Part shown: positions 1 through 7,535 of the stretch, one piece after another | How the letters are laid out: each line of letters begins with the position of its first letter | Numbering within the stretch: the stretch's first letter is position 1 | Assembly: GCF_946481715.1 (NCBI RefSeq) | Contig: NZ_CAMLOV010000114.1 | Location: 1 to 18,358, forward strand | From: an uncultured Mucilaginibacter sp. | Lineage (GTDB): Bacteria; Bacteroidota; Bacteroidia; Sphingobacteriales; Sphingobacteriaceae | Length of the DNA: 18,358 nucleotides | Direction: 5' to 3' | Made by a program: the position numbers and the translations under genes | Notes under the pieces: model-generated | What the model was told of the DNA's origin: nothing | Databases searched by the model: none | What the model saw: only the letters and a program-made list of their open reading frames with translations

Positions 1-1
1 T

Positions 2-523
2 ATTTTGTTGTGGCCTGCAGTTGTGGGCCTGGCACACCTTATTGGCCAAAAGAGACCCGCATGGGCCATTTGGGGAGCATCACTGGTATTGTTTGGTTTG
101 TTTGCCCGCACCTTCCATGCCGGGGCAGACCATATGGCCTTCCAAATAGCCGGAACGCAGAATGTAAAATTGGCAACGCAAATTGTGGCAGATTCTTACG
201 GCGCTTTCCATGTTGCCCATTTACTGTCCGGTACCATCATGTTTGGTTGGATGGTGCTTGCTGTTGGCGCATACCTTTCGGGCGTGCTGAATATCTACCG
301 CTCCATAGCTTTAGGGCTCATGTCCATACTGATGATGGGCATATTAAAAGGCACATCCTATACTTCGGTTGCAGCAGCAGTCGGGTTATGCATTGCCTTA
401 GTGCCCCTCGGTATAAAAATGCTTAACCAGGGCAGCAGCCTCAGCCCAAAAAGCAAATTGATATGGGCGGGCATTATTACCGGGTTGCTTATTTTGCTTT
501 ACCTTTTTGGGGAAGCGGGATAA
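2..523 (+). CDS. Polytopic inner-membrane protein, 5' end outside the window
   Basis: The reading frame is open from the first bases of the window and stops with TAA at 521-523, so the N-terminus is probably cut off; a TTG at 5-7 could be read as a start but nothing favours it. The visible 170 or so residues are mostly hydrophobic and form about four or five membrane segments, for example around AWAIWGASLVLFGLFA, HLLSGTIMFGWMVLAVGAYL and LIWAGIITGLLILLYLF near the end. A histidine-containing loop (HAGADHMAF) lies between the first two segments. I do not recognise the family. It is followed on the same strand by a small membrane protein and a sigma factor, so it may be the first visible gene of that operon, although a 122-base gap separates it from the next start. 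Function unknown. Confidence 0.7.
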   Translation: MLLWPAVVGLAHLIGQKRPAWAIWGASLVLFGLFARTFHAGADHMAFQIAGTQNVKLATQIVADSYGAFHVAHLLSGTIMFGWMVLAVGAYLSGVLNIYRSIALGLMSILMMGILKGTSYTSVAAAVGLCIALVPLGIKMLNQGSSLSPKSKLIWAGIITGLLILLYLFGEAG

Positions 524-645
524 ATCTACCTGCCGTATCCCTCGCTCCTTTCCAAAAGCAGGACCGTTCAAAGTTGATTCTTACTTTATTTCCTGTTTGC
601 TGTAATAATACTTTCCCTGGTGATACTCATTGTAAAAATGAGAAC

Positions 646-915
646 ATGGATACTTTATTAACCCCGGCGCGGCGGGTATGCCCGCCAAAATATAACCGGG
701 TAGCTTGTGCATTCCTGCTGCTTGCTGCGATTGTTTTACTAATTTTAAAGGACTGGCAAAACGGTTTTTGTATGCTGGGTATCAGTTTAATTGTCGCCCC
801 TTTTTACAACCGCTATACCCCGGCCAAACGCCCGCTGTGGCAGCGCAACTGGCTTATTGTACACCTTACTATTTTATTTGCGGCGATGCTATACCTTATT
901 ATATCTAAACTTTAA
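646..915 (+). CDS. Small two-helix membrane protein upstream of ECF sigma factor
   Basis: This 89-residue protein starts at the ATG at 646; the frame is open farther upstream to about 463, but the translation there is unlike protein and overlaps the preceding gene. Two hydrophobic helices are visible, CAFLLLAAIVLLIL near residues 20-35 and LIVHLTILFAAMLYLII near the C-terminus, joined by a short basic loop (NRYTPAKRPLWQRN). A 6-bp hairpin (CTCATT/AATGAG, 626-642) lies just before the ATG. The stop codon TAA touches the TTG start of the sigma-factor gene in the same frame, which implies tight translational coupling. No known family is recognised. Its position suggests a role in anchoring or sensing for the sigma factor, but that is inference only. 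Confidence 0.65.
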   Translation: MDTLLTPARRVCPPKYNRVACAFLLLAAIVLLILKDWQNGFCMLGISLIVAPFYNRYTPAKRPLWQRNWLIVHLTILFAAMLYLIISKL

Positions 916-1395
916 TTGGAAGAGCAAGAGTTTTTAGCGCAGGTAAAGCAATGCCACGGGCTTATCTTAAAACTGATAGCCCTGTACGCCTATTCGCTTA
1001 GTGACCGAAACGACCTGTACCAGGAGATTCTGCTAAATGCCTGGAAAGGAAGGGCGGGCTTTCGTAAAGAAGCAAAATTTAGTACCTGGCTGTACCAGGT
1101 GGCCATCAATACCATATTTACCGCCAACCGTAAAACAAAAACCATCAGCTACTCGGATGCTATGGAGGATTTTATTATCCCCGTAGTGCCGCAAACCGAA
1201 CAAAAAGAGGATGTGCAGCGCCTGTACGCCGCCATAAGGCAGCTTACAGCCGTAGACCGTGTGGTAATTACCATGCACCTGGAGGGATATGATAACCCCG
1301 AAATTGCCGATGTGCTGGGCATTAAAGCCAACTATATTGGCGTGAAGCTGCACCGGGTAAAAAACCAATTACAAACCATTTTAAAACAAAACTAA
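916..1395 (+). CDS. ECF-type RNA polymerase sigma-70 factor
   Basis: This 159-residue protein has the two-domain layout of extracytoplasmic-function sigma factors. Region 2, near residues 30-80, contains DLYQEILLNAWKG, then FRKEAKFSTWLYQVAINT, the classic core-polymerase and -10 binding segment. Region 4, near residues 110-155, is a helix-turn-helix reading DRVVITMHLEGYDNPEIADVLGI followed by GVKLHRVKNQL, matching the usual EIA..LGI.....V..RL.R signature. The start must be TTG at 916, because the next in-frame ATG lies within the linker after region 2. That TTG directly follows the TAA of the upstream membrane gene. The next gene starts 3 bases after this stop, so both are surely cotranscribed. 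In Bacteroidota such factors are normally held by a membrane anti-sigma factor; the neighbours are candidates, but no known anti-sigma domain is visible. Confidence 0.92.
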   Translation: MEEQEFLAQVKQCHGLILKLIALYAYSLSDRNDLYQEILLNAWKGRAGFRKEAKFSTWLYQVAINTIFTANRKTKTISYSDAMEDFIIPVVPQTEQKEDVQRLYAAIRQLTAVDRVVITMHLEGYDNPEIADVLGIKANYIGVKLHRVKNQLQTILKQN

Positions 1396-1398
1396 GCC

Positions 1399-2010
1399 AT
1401 GGATATGGAACAAGTGTGGAAAGGGCATCAGGCTGAAACCGGTGGCTTGCCAAACCTACAAAACATAGGGCAGCTAAAGCCAGCTAATCAAAATAGCCCC
1501 TTAAAAAAAATGAAAAAGCTATTGGCCCAAAATATGGTTGGCGTGGCGCTTTGCGTTTGCCTGTATGTTGCCGTTATTTCCTTTTTTAGTTTTTGGGAAA
1601 TACGTGTATTGACAGGTATCACCCTTCTATTTACCCTTTGGGCCTTAGCTACAGCCTGGCAGCTTTACCGCTCGGTTAATGATAATGTGCTTGCCAACAA
1701 TTTACTGGCCGAGCTTAAACGTAACCGGGATGCGCTGGGCGCGTGGATGCGGATACAAATGCGGGTTGCAGTATTCATTTATCCTTTTAGTGCGGCTGGT
1801 GGCTATTTATGGGGTGGCGTACTGGGTTCGGGCAAAAGTGTATCGGTTTTTATGGACAAGCCAATAGCCGTGTGGATATTAATAGCCTGTATAATTATAC
1901 TAACGCCGCTGGGCTACCTTGTGGGCAAATGGATGCTTAAAAAAACGTTTGGTAAGGTAATTACACAGCTGGACGAAAACATAGCAAGCCTATCGGAAGA
2001 TGCCGGGTAA
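1399..2010 (+). CDS. Membrane protein encoded with the ECF sigma factor, possible anti-sigma partner
   Basis: This 203-residue protein starts 3 bases after the sigma-factor stop, with an in-frame second ATG two codons on (MDMEQVWKG). A soluble N-terminal part of about 45 residues ends in a basic stretch (LKKMKKLLAQN). Four hydrophobic segments follow, near residues 47-67, 70-90, 120-145 and 150-175. The soluble C-terminal tail is acidic and helical (FGKVITQLDENIASLSEDAG). This arrangement, cytoplasmic N-terminus then membrane helices right behind an ECF sigma gene, is typical of membrane regulators that bind the sigma factor. No zinc-binding anti-sigma HxxxCxxC motif is present, so the anti-sigma role rests on gene order alone. 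Confidence 0.72.
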   Translation: MDMEQVWKGHQAETGGLPNLQNIGQLKPANQNSPLKKMKKLLAQNMVGVALCVCLYVAVISFFSFWEIRVLTGITLLFTLWALATAWQLYRSVNDNVLANNLLAELKRNRDALGAWMRIQMRVAVFIYPFSAAGGYLWGGVLGSGKSVSVFMDKPIAVWILIACIIILTPLGYLVGKWMLKKTFGKVITQLDENIASLSEDAG

Positions 2011-2044
2011 GCGGGTCTCCGTTCCGCTACAATTAAATGATCAT

Positions 2045-3112
2045 CTACTTATCAACCACCGGCTCATAATCTACCGGCAACAATTCGGCTATGCGGTATC
2101 GGCCCCAAAAGCCTTCAAAAATCACATCAGCAGGGTTAATAAAGATGCCATTGCTGTCAAAAAAAGCATAAGGCCCGTTTATGTTAAGGATTGTCCCCCG
2201 GGCGCTTTTAGTATATTTCACATACAATATATCCGATATACCAATCGCATATACGCCGGGTAATTCGGTAGGGTGCAAAAATTCTGACGGTTTTATAGGC
2301 TTTTTCGATAACGTTTCTATAAACTTATTACCGTTTCCATTTAGGCCCCCCGGGAAATATTTGGGGTTTGGTTTCCTGGTTAACCGGTAAACAACAAAAC
2401 CTGCCTGCTCTGCACTATCGGCCAATAACATTCTTAAAAAATGCATGCTCGACCCTTCGTACATCTCTTTACGCCTTTTTTGCCAGCGCCGTTTTTGCGA
2501 AAGCGAGCCGGGCAAATCCTGAAACAAAGATGAACCTTCGAAATAAAGCATGCCGGTACGGTAACTTTTATCGAAGTTTTTTAACAGGTATTTAATTTTA
2601 TAACCTAAGTACTTATTTTCTACCTCCAGGAAATCGTTAGCCGAGCCTGTGAGTTTAAGCGAGTCTTTGTCGTAATCAAGCGTAAGCGGGTCGGAGTTGG
2701 TGATCTTTGTATCTTCGGCAGCCGTAGATGTACCAATAAATTCGGTTTTAAACCTTCGATAGTTGGCCTCCCAATCGTTACTGGCATCTACGGTTACTTC
2801 CTTTAATTCCTTTGTTTTGGGCGTAAGTTTAATTTCACCCAAGCTGATCTGCTCGTTGCCGGCCATTACCTTTTGGCGGTAAGTATCAAATCCCACAACA
2901 GATACTACAAACTCGTACTGCCCCGGCTTTACATAGTAAAGGCTGAAAGTACCATCGTCGGCCGTTTTGCTGCCCACCGTGGCGTTACTTAAGAATACGC
3001 TGGCGCTTGGCACCGGTTTACTATCAACAGCGTTTATAACCTTCCCGGTGATGCTTACCTGCGCAAAACAAGCAAACGGCAACAACAGGAAAAATAGTAA
3101 GTAGTATTTCAT
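2045..3112 (-). CDS. Secreted carboxypeptidase-like regulatory domain protein
   Basis: The 355-residue product begins with a signal peptide (MKYYLLFFLLLPFACFAQ). Residues about 19-95 form the carboxypeptidase D regulatory-like beta-sandwich common in Bacteroidota: ITGKVINAVDSKPVPSASV, then a GSKTADDGTFSL turn, PGQYEFVVSVVGF and a closing EIKLTPK strand. In this phylum the domain is usually found at the N-terminus of TonB-dependent outer-membrane proteins, but here the remaining 250 residues show no plug or long barrel. They are charged, with repeated Tyr/Phe strands such as KYLGYKIKYLLKNF. It is most likely a periplasmic or outer-membrane-associated protein of unknown role. It is divergent from the secreted protein at 3207 and converges on the sigma-factor operon with only 34 bases between. 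Confidence 0.8.
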   Translation of the reverse strand: MKYYLLFFLLLPFACFAQVSITGKVINAVDSKPVPSASVFLSNATVGSKTADDGTFSLYYVKPGQYEFVVSVVGFDTYRQKVMAGNEQISLGEIKLTPKTKELKEVTVDASNDWEANYRRFKTEFIGTSTAAEDTKITNSDPLTLDYDKDSLKLTGSANDFLEVENKYLGYKIKYLLKNFDKSYRTGMLYFEGSSLFQDLPGSLSQKRRWQKRRKEMYEGSSMHFLRMLLADSAEQAGFVVYRLTRKPNPKYFPGGLNGNGNKFIETLSKKPIKPSEFLHPTELPGVYAIGISDILYVKYTKSARGTILNINGPYAFFDSNGIFINPADVIFEGFWGRYRIAELLPVDYEPVVDK

Positions 3113-3206
3113 TAGGTGTAGTTTATAACAAATAGTGATAGCGGGCTAATATCGTTACTTTATAGCATTTTATTTAACTTGCACACTTAGGAGTAGTCGT
3201 TTAGCT

Positions 3207-3731
3207 ATGTACAAACCCATCTTAGTTGCCTTATTAATCTTCGTAAGCGGCCTGGAAACGCTGGCACAAACAAGTGCCGAAAAAAAGGCGATTTATTTGT
3301 CTGTGCTATCTAAACTGGATAATGAACAGGTCAAACTTCAGTACTTTACCCTTTACCCCACCGTTACCGCCGACCTGTTAAGCAGCTTCAACTTCGAACA
3401 TCCAAATAAGTACCTGAGGGATACCAGTAACTTTCATTTGGAAGCGGGCTTCAGGCAGTTTTTGAATACCATAAAGAAGCAGGATATTAAGGATGCTACT
3501 TTCAATATCGATTTTAAAGGCAAAAAGTTCCGGAAGCTTGAATTGGTACCGCGTAGCCGCACGGCTACGCTTGTACTTTCGCCAATTGTAATTTCCAAAG
3601 ACGCTGTTTATGCTGTCTGCTCTTATATTTTCATTACTAAGCCCGGGGCTGCACTAACGGTTCCTGTTGTTAGTTTCTTAAAACGCGCAGAAAGAAACTG
3701 GGTTGTGGTAGAACAAATCAAAGTTCAATAA
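3207..3731 (+). CDS. Small secreted protein of unknown function
   Basis: The 174-residue product has a signal peptide (MYKPILVALLIFVSGLETLAQ, cleavage probably after the AQ). The mature part starts with a charged helix (TSAEKKAIYLSVLSKLDNE) and then contains several probable beta strands, including LELVPRSRTATLVLSPIVI and KDAVYAVCSYIFIT. It ends with strand-like residues FLKRAERNWVVVEQIKVQ, a pattern seen in small periplasmic alpha+beta proteins that resemble SnoaL-like or nuclear-transport-factor folds, but no family can be assigned. Only one cysteine is present. The ATG at 3207 is preceded by AGGAG at 3189-3193, rather far away. It is divergent from the regulatory-domain protein at 2045-3112. 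Confidence 0.75.
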   Translation: MYKPILVALLIFVSGLETLAQTSAEKKAIYLSVLSKLDNEQVKLQYFTLYPTVTADLLSSFNFEHPNKYLRDTSNFHLEAGFRQFLNTIKKQDIKDATFNIDFKGKKFRKLELVPRSRTATLVLSPIVISKDAVYAVCSYIFITKPGAALTVPVVSFLKRAERNWVVVEQIKVQ

Positions 3732-3761
3732 TAAAGGCGTACTGCGGCCCAAACACTTCTA

Positions 3762-5465
3762 TTAATATCTCCAGCTTTTCAAATCTGCCCCTTTTGGCGC
3801 ACGGCCGGCAATTTCTGCAACCCACCGTTTTATAAACATTTGGTGGTAGCGCAGGCGGCTTATGTAATTTGGCTGTGTATGGTCGCCGTTCCAGCAATGC
3901 TCGGCGCGGTCGCCGTAATCTACCTGGCAGTTACACGCAGGGTTGCTTAGTTTTTTCAGCATATCCTCGGCGGTGTAAACGGCATTGTTGAGGTAGTAGG
4001 TATCCATATCGCCAACGTAGATATGGATCTTCCCTTTTAGCTTTTCGCCAATTTTTGGCCAGTCGCGTTTGATAATATGGGTAAGGTCGAAATTTTCTTT
4101 CCAGTAATTGGCAACGCTGGTATCAATGGCGCCGGTGTATTTATCAAAAATACGTTTGGGGTAACCATCCTTGTCCATCGGCGAATAAACCGCTTCCCAA
4201 ATATCAAACTGGTCGCCGCTGCGGCTGCGGGTGCCCAGGGCCAGTTCGCGCTGGTTTATCTCTTTTAAGGTAGCCTGTACATGGCCCAGGTAATCGCGCT
4301 CGCCAGGGCGGGGTGTTTTCTTGAAATCGCTTTCGGGGTAAAAGGCATTCTTATCCTCGTAAATGTTCATGGTGGTATAATGGTGAAAATCTACCGGGTC
4401 GGGGCAGGCGGCGTAGCTGCCGTTGTATTCATCCGGGTAAAAAACCTGCACTGCCAGCGCTTCCCAGCCACCGGTCGATCCGCCATACATAAACCTCGCC
4501 CAGCCCTTGCCAATACCCCTAAAGCGCTTCTCTATTTCAGGTATCAATTCATAGGTAATGGCATCGCCATAAGGCCCAAGGTTAGCAGAATTCACCGCGT
4601 ACGAATCATCGTAATAAGGGTTGGCATGCTGTATCTCCACGGCAAGCACCCGCGGGAATTTAGGGCCGGTCCATTGCTTGTAAAAATCATAGGCTTCCTG
4701 CTGTACAATTTTATTATAACCTGTTATATGGAACCTCGCGGATGTATCGGGTTTCAAATCGGCATCAGGGGCTTCGGTACGGAAACCTTCAAAATCTGCC
4801 GGGAAATGCCCGTGGAATATCGCCAGCGGGTATTTTACTTTAGGGTGCTCCTCAAAGCCACCCGGCAGCAAAATATTAGCGCCAAGGTACATCGGCCTGC
4901 CCCAAAACTCGGTGAGCATTTTACTTTGTATCCGGATGTGTTTGATGTATTTGGTATCGGCTGGCAATGCAATCGGCGGGATGATCTTGCTGATGGTTAA
5001 GGCGATCTCGTTATTGGCCAACGGGTTGATATGGATCTTTACCGGTTGCGAATAGATATTGCCCGGCGCAATGTTCCAATGCTGGCCCTCGCCCCTGTCC
5101 ATCGGCAGCTTTACCGTTTGCCCGGTTTTTAAATGGAAAGTTTCGTATTTGTGCAGCAATACCTGTACGTAATAATCCCCGGCGGGGATATCCTTCAAAC
5201 GCTCCACCGGGTAGCCGAAGGCCTGCACATCAACCGAGCGGCTGGTACCGGGCTGCCAGCCTTCTACATCTACACCAAAAACCTGTTGGGTTTGCAAATT
5301 ATCGCCTATCTGGAAACGCGGCTCGGCACTGTTGTTATTTGATAACAGCAACAGCAGGCGGCCATCCAGCGCGCCTTCTTTCAACGCCGGGTCGATAGTA
5401 ACACGAAAGGTTTGAGCATAGCCGGGGATAGAGAACAGTAACAGCAGGTAAAGCAGCTTTTTCAT
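3762..5465 (-). CDS. Secreted alpha/beta-hydrolase esterase, enterochelin-esterase-like
   Basis: The 567-residue product has a signal peptide (MKKLLYLLLLFSIPGYAQ). Residues 19-160 form a beta-rich N-terminal region. From about residue 190 an alpha/beta-hydrolase fold begins (YLGANILLPGGF, then YPLAIFHGHFP). The nucleophile elbow is GGSTGG with Ser330 as the likely nucleophile. The probable acid is Asp486 or Asp488 in YVGDMDTYYLN, and the histidine is His523 or His529 in AEHCWNGDH. This organisation follows the esterase D / enterochelin esterase group, which hydrolyses esters such as carbohydrate acyl groups or siderophores; the substrate cannot be read from the sequence. A large insertion with many aromatic and charged residues lies between nucleophile and acid (residues 350-470). 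It shares an 88-base divergent promoter region with the lipoprotein at 5554. Confidence 0.82.
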   Translation of the reverse strand: MKKLLYLLLLFSIPGYAQTFRVTIDPALKEGALDGRLLLLLSNNNSAEPRFQIGDNLQTQQVFGVDVEGWQPGTSRSVDVQAFGYPVERLKDIPAGDYYVQVLLHKYETFHLKTGQTVKLPMDRGEGQHWNIAPGNIYSQPVKIHINPLANNEIALTISKIIPPIALPADTKYIKHIRIQSKMLTEFWGRPMYLGANILLPGGFEEHPKVKYPLAIFHGHFPADFEGFRTEAPDADLKPDTSARFHITGYNKIVQQEAYDFYKQWTGPKFPRVLAVEIQHANPYYDDSYAVNSANLGPYGDAITYELIPEIEKRFRGIGKGWARFMYGGSTGGWEALAVQVFYPDEYNGSYAACPDPVDFHHYTTMNIYEDKNAFYPESDFKKTPRPGERDYLGHVQATLKEINQRELALGTRSRSGDQFDIWEAVYSPMDKDGYPKRIFDKYTGAIDTSVANYWKENFDLTHIIKRDWPKIGEKLKGKIHIYVGDMDTYYLNNAVYTAEDMLKKLSNPACNCQVDYGDRAEHCWNGDHTQPNYISRLRYHQMFIKRWVAEIAGRAPKGADLKSWRY

Positions 5466-5479
5466 GGATGAGTTTTAAC

Positions 5480-5487
5480 CAAATATA
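5480..5487 (-). promoter_or_regulatory. Likely Bacteroidota -7 promoter box of the esterase gene
   Basis: The minus strand reads TATATTTG, a full match to the Bacteroidota -7 consensus TAnnTTTG, ending 15 bases before the esterase ATG. A TTTA 17 bases upstream is a weak match to the TTTG -33 element. Assignment is by pattern only. Confidence 0.5.
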
Positions 5488-5553
5488 ATAAATGCAGGGG
5501 CTGTTAAACCTTTCGCTTTAAAAATATTCCTACAGATATATACACACAACAAT

Positions 5554-5955
5554 ATGAAACGAATTCTATCTATTTTATGCCTGGCAATCGTAGTATTGAC
5601 CGCATCATCCTGCGTAAAGGAAAACACCGTAGCACCCAATAATAACCTTACCATCCTTACCAGCGTAAGCACCGGCGGATGGAGCACACTGGATAACGGC
5701 AAAACCTGGAAACAGGCCATCAGCGTACCCGAGCTGGACAGCTATGCCAACGACAACGCCGGCGTACTGGTTTACCTGTCGTTCACCAACGGCGTTTACG
5801 AACAGATCCCCGAAGTTTTTAATGGCGTAAGCTATAGCTACATCCACGAGCGTGGCCGGCTTACCATTTACGCCCAGGCTTACGATGGCAACCTAACCAC
5901 CCCAAACCCGGGTAGTGGTAATGTAAAGATCGTGCTTGTTGATTCTAATCAATAA
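5554..5955 (+). CDS. Small lipoprotein
   Basis: The 133-residue product has a type II signal peptide: basic MKR, hydrophobic ILSILCLAIVVLTA, then a lipobox ending SSC with Cys20 as the lipidated residue. The following residues are VKENTVAPNN, so there is no strongly acidic surface-export signal directly after the cysteine, although Lys-Glu-Asn is close. The mature part contains GWSTLDNGKTWKQAI, several strand-like segments and a final VKIVLVDSNQ strand, which suggests a compact beta-sandwich. Family not recognised; similar small lipoproteins are frequent in this phylum. A strong intrinsic terminator follows 63 bases downstream. It is divergent from the esterase gene. Confidence 0.82.
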   Translation: MKRILSILCLAIVVLTASSCVKENTVAPNNNLTILTSVSTGGWSTLDNGKTWKQAISVPELDSYANDNAGVLVYLSFTNGVYEQIPEVFNGVSYSYIHERGRLTIYAQAYDGNLTTPNPGSGNVKIVLVDSNQ

Positions 5956-6018
5956 GCGCCCTTCAATCTTCCTCGCGGAAGGTTTCTACATATATGTTCT
6001 ATAAATTTTCAAAAAAGG

Positions 6019-6046
6019 AAAAGGCACCGGTTGGGTGCCTTTTTTT
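6019..6046 (+). terminator. Intrinsic terminator after the lipoprotein gene
   Basis: Arms AAAAGGCACC (6019-6028) and GGTGCCTTTT (6034-6043) pair perfectly over 10 bp around the loop GGTTG, and the right arm runs into a T tract ending at 6046. The A-rich left flank could also give weak termination on the minus strand. Confidence 0.9.
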
Positions 6047-6187
6047 ATGCAGATCGTTTTTGCGGGTTGGTGCCGGTGGTAGCCTAAAAAATGCCAATAA
6101 TGGCTCGTACCCACAAAACACTTTTTATCAAAGAAAAACACCGAGAAACCTCCGATTTTCGCGGATTTTCGAAACAGGCAATTTACC

Positions 6188-6310
6188 TGTACGAAACTGT
6201 GCGAACTTGTACGAAACTGTGCGAAACTGTACGAACTTGTACGAATCTTCGAAAATTTGTACGAACTGTACGAAGTTGTACGAACTGTACGATTCGTACA
6301 ACCCGTACAG
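6188..6310. repeat. Imperfect 10-nt tandem array, unit TGTACGAAAC
   Basis: In the 425-base gap between the convergent lipoprotein and fabI genes, about 12 units of roughly 10 nt run head to tail. Units beginning at 6188, 6198, 6208, 6218, 6228, 6238 and 6258 keep an exact 10-base register, including a degenerate unit at 6248; from 6267 the spacing shortens to 9-10. TGTACGA occurs eight times, and the variant TGTGCGA twice. The array ends in an inverted copy (TGTACGATTCGTACA, 6286-6300). The long overlapping frames that run through it give only low-complexity peptide and are not called as genes. Nothing else was seen in the gap except the terminator at its left end. Confidence 0.85.
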
Positions 6311-6380
6311 TTATTATCCTGAATAGGGTTTATATATTGTGCTTGATCCTACCGTATATTTATAGAAAAGGAAGCCGTTT

Positions 6381-7193
6381 TTATTTCTCCATCTGCTCAA
6401 TCACAGCCTGCGTTACGCCGGTGTAAGAAAAACCGCCATCGTGGAACAGGTTCTGCATGGTAACCATACGGGTTAAGTCGCTAAACAGGGTTACCACGTA
6501 GTCGGCGCACTGGTCGGCATCAGCGTTGCCAAGCGGGCTCATCTTTTCAGCGTAGTTTACAAAACCGTCGAAGCCCTTTACACCATTACCTGCAGTAGTG
6601 CGGGTTGGCGATTGCGAAATGGTATTTACCCGTACGTGTTTTTTAACACCATATTGGTAGCCAAAGTTGCGGGCAATGCTTTCCAGATAAGCCTTATTAT
6701 CAGCCATATCGTTATAATCAGGGAACACGCGCTGTGCGGCAATATAGGTTAATGCCAGTATCGAACCCCACTCGTTAACAGCATCAAGCTTCATAGCAAT
6801 CTGCATAACGCGGTGAAAGCTAAGTGCCGATATATCAAAACCTTTGTGGGTAAATTCGTAGTTATTTTCGGTATAGTGGATGTTTTTGCGCACGTTTACG
6901 CTCATCCCAATCGAGTGAAGTATAAAATCAACACCGCCGCCAAAATGCTCCATGCTTTTGGTAATGAGGTTGGTAACATCCTCATTGCTGGTTACGTCAG
7001 CGGGGATAACAGGGGCATTACATTCCTCTGCAAGTTTATTTAGTTCGCCCATGCGCAGTGCAAGCGGCGAGTTGGTTAAAACTATTTCGGCACCTTCTGC
7101 AACGCAGCGCTGAGCCACTTTCCAGGCTATCGATTGCTCGTTAAGCGCCCCGAAAATAATTCCTTTTTTACCTTTTAATAAATTGTAAGCCAT
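6381..7193 (-). CDS. fabI: Enoyl-[acyl-carrier-protein] reductase (NADH)
   Basis: This 270-residue enzyme carries out the last step of each fatty-acid elongation cycle, reducing trans-2-enoyl-ACP with NAD(P)H in the cytoplasm. It has the short-chain dehydrogenase fold of FabI: the cofactor-binding turn GALNEQSIAWKVAQ near residues 15-28, LHSIG near 92-96, and the catalytic Tyr160-x6-Lys167 (PDYNDMADNKA) with the second conserved Tyr150 (LTY). SQSPTRTTAG at 193-202 is the substrate-loop region. Length matches the family (about 260-275). The start is the ATG at 7193 (MAYNLLKGKKG); the frame is open nine codons farther to 7220, but those residues fall in the promoter and look unrelated. The equivalent residues bind triclosan in FabI enzymes. 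It is monocistronic, between a short-repeat array on each side. Confidence 0.96.
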   Translation of the reverse strand: MAYNLLKGKKGIIFGALNEQSIAWKVAQRCVAEGAEIVLTNSPLALRMGELNKLAEECNAPVIPADVTSNEDVTNLITKSMEHFGGGVDFILHSIGMSVNVRKNIHYTENNYEFTHKGFDISALSFHRVMQIAMKLDAVNEWGSILALTYIAAQRVFPDYNDMADNKAYLESIARNFGYQYGVKKHVRVNTISQSPTRTTAGNGVKGFDGFVNYAEKMSPLGNADADQCADYVVTLFSDLTRMVTMQNLFHDGGFSYTGVTQAVIEQMEK

Positions 7194-7217
7194 TGTTCGT
7201 TGGTTTTTATAATGCGG

Positions 7218-7225
7218 CAAAGTTA
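7218..7225 (-). promoter_or_regulatory. Likely -7 promoter box of fabI
   Basis: The minus strand reads TAACTTTG, a full match to the TAnnTTTG consensus, 24 bases before the fabI ATG at 7193. The position expected for the -33 element falls inside the 9-nt array that begins at 7235; no clear TTTG is seen there. Confidence 0.6.
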
Positions 7226-7234
7226 TGTTTTTTT

Positions 7235-7297
7235 GTTGGAAAAGGTTAGTAGAAGTTAGAGGGGTTAGAAAGGTTGTAAAAGTTGGAAGGTTGGGAA
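7235..7297. repeat. Imperfect 9-nt tandem array, unit RRGTTRGAA, upstream of fabI
   Basis: Seven units stand in exact 9-base register from 7235 to 7297: GTTGGAAAA, GGTTAGTAG, AAGTTAGAG, GGGTTAGAA, AGGTTGTAA, AAGTTGGAA and GGTTGGGAA. The GTT core is shifted by two bases in the first copy. On the plus strand the array is almost purely purine apart from the TT steps. It begins 9 bases upstream of the proposed fabI -7 box, so it covers the -33 region and beyond. Confidence 0.85.
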
Positions 7298-7364
7298 AAT
7301 GCCCTCACCAAAGTAACTGTTTAAAAATTCTTTTAATTCCTTAAAATTCGAGTTCAGATAATAA

Positions 7365-7535
7365 TGGCGATGCCTTTGGCCCGGGCTATACGCTGCAACT
7401 CCTCATTCCGCGCTGCTGATAGAAGCAGCACTTCATTCCGGGGTTTCCGCTGCTATCCCTATCGCAGCATTCGGGCTTCGGTATATACTCACGGTTAAAA
7501 CAAATTCGGCTCCCCTTCAGGGGGTAGGGGGACCA
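7365..7535. repeat. Probable dispersed intergenic repeat at the recN 3' end
   Basis: This stretch fills much of the 323-base fabI-recN gap and has the look of a Bacteroidota intergenic repeat: CCCGGGCTATACGCTGCAA at 7380-7398, a hairpin with arms GCTGCT (7412-7417) and AGCAGC (7424-7429) flanked by two copies of TCATTCCG (7403-7410 and 7433-7440), then GCTGCTATCCCTATCGCAGC near 7450-7469, and a C/G-run element CCCCTTCAGGGGG at 7512-7524. The last element overlaps the recN stop codon. A related fragment, GCGGG...CCGCTACAAT, follows the membrane gene at 2011-2034. Copy number elsewhere cannot be seen here. Confidence 0.5.

Noticed and set aside
4281..5000. 239-residue plus-strand frame opposite the esterase gene
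   Set aside because: It is antisense to a well-supported hydrolase with intact catalytic motifs, and its own translation has no recognisable domain.
6188..6310. Possible CRISPR array
   Set aside because: Units are about 10 bases with no unique spacers, and no cas genes are present.
5994..6426. Two overlapping plus-strand reading frames of 110 and 111 residues
   Set aside because: They run through the 10-nt repeat array and give only low-complexity Tyr/Cys/Thr/Arg peptide, and one overlaps the fabI end. No gene is supported.
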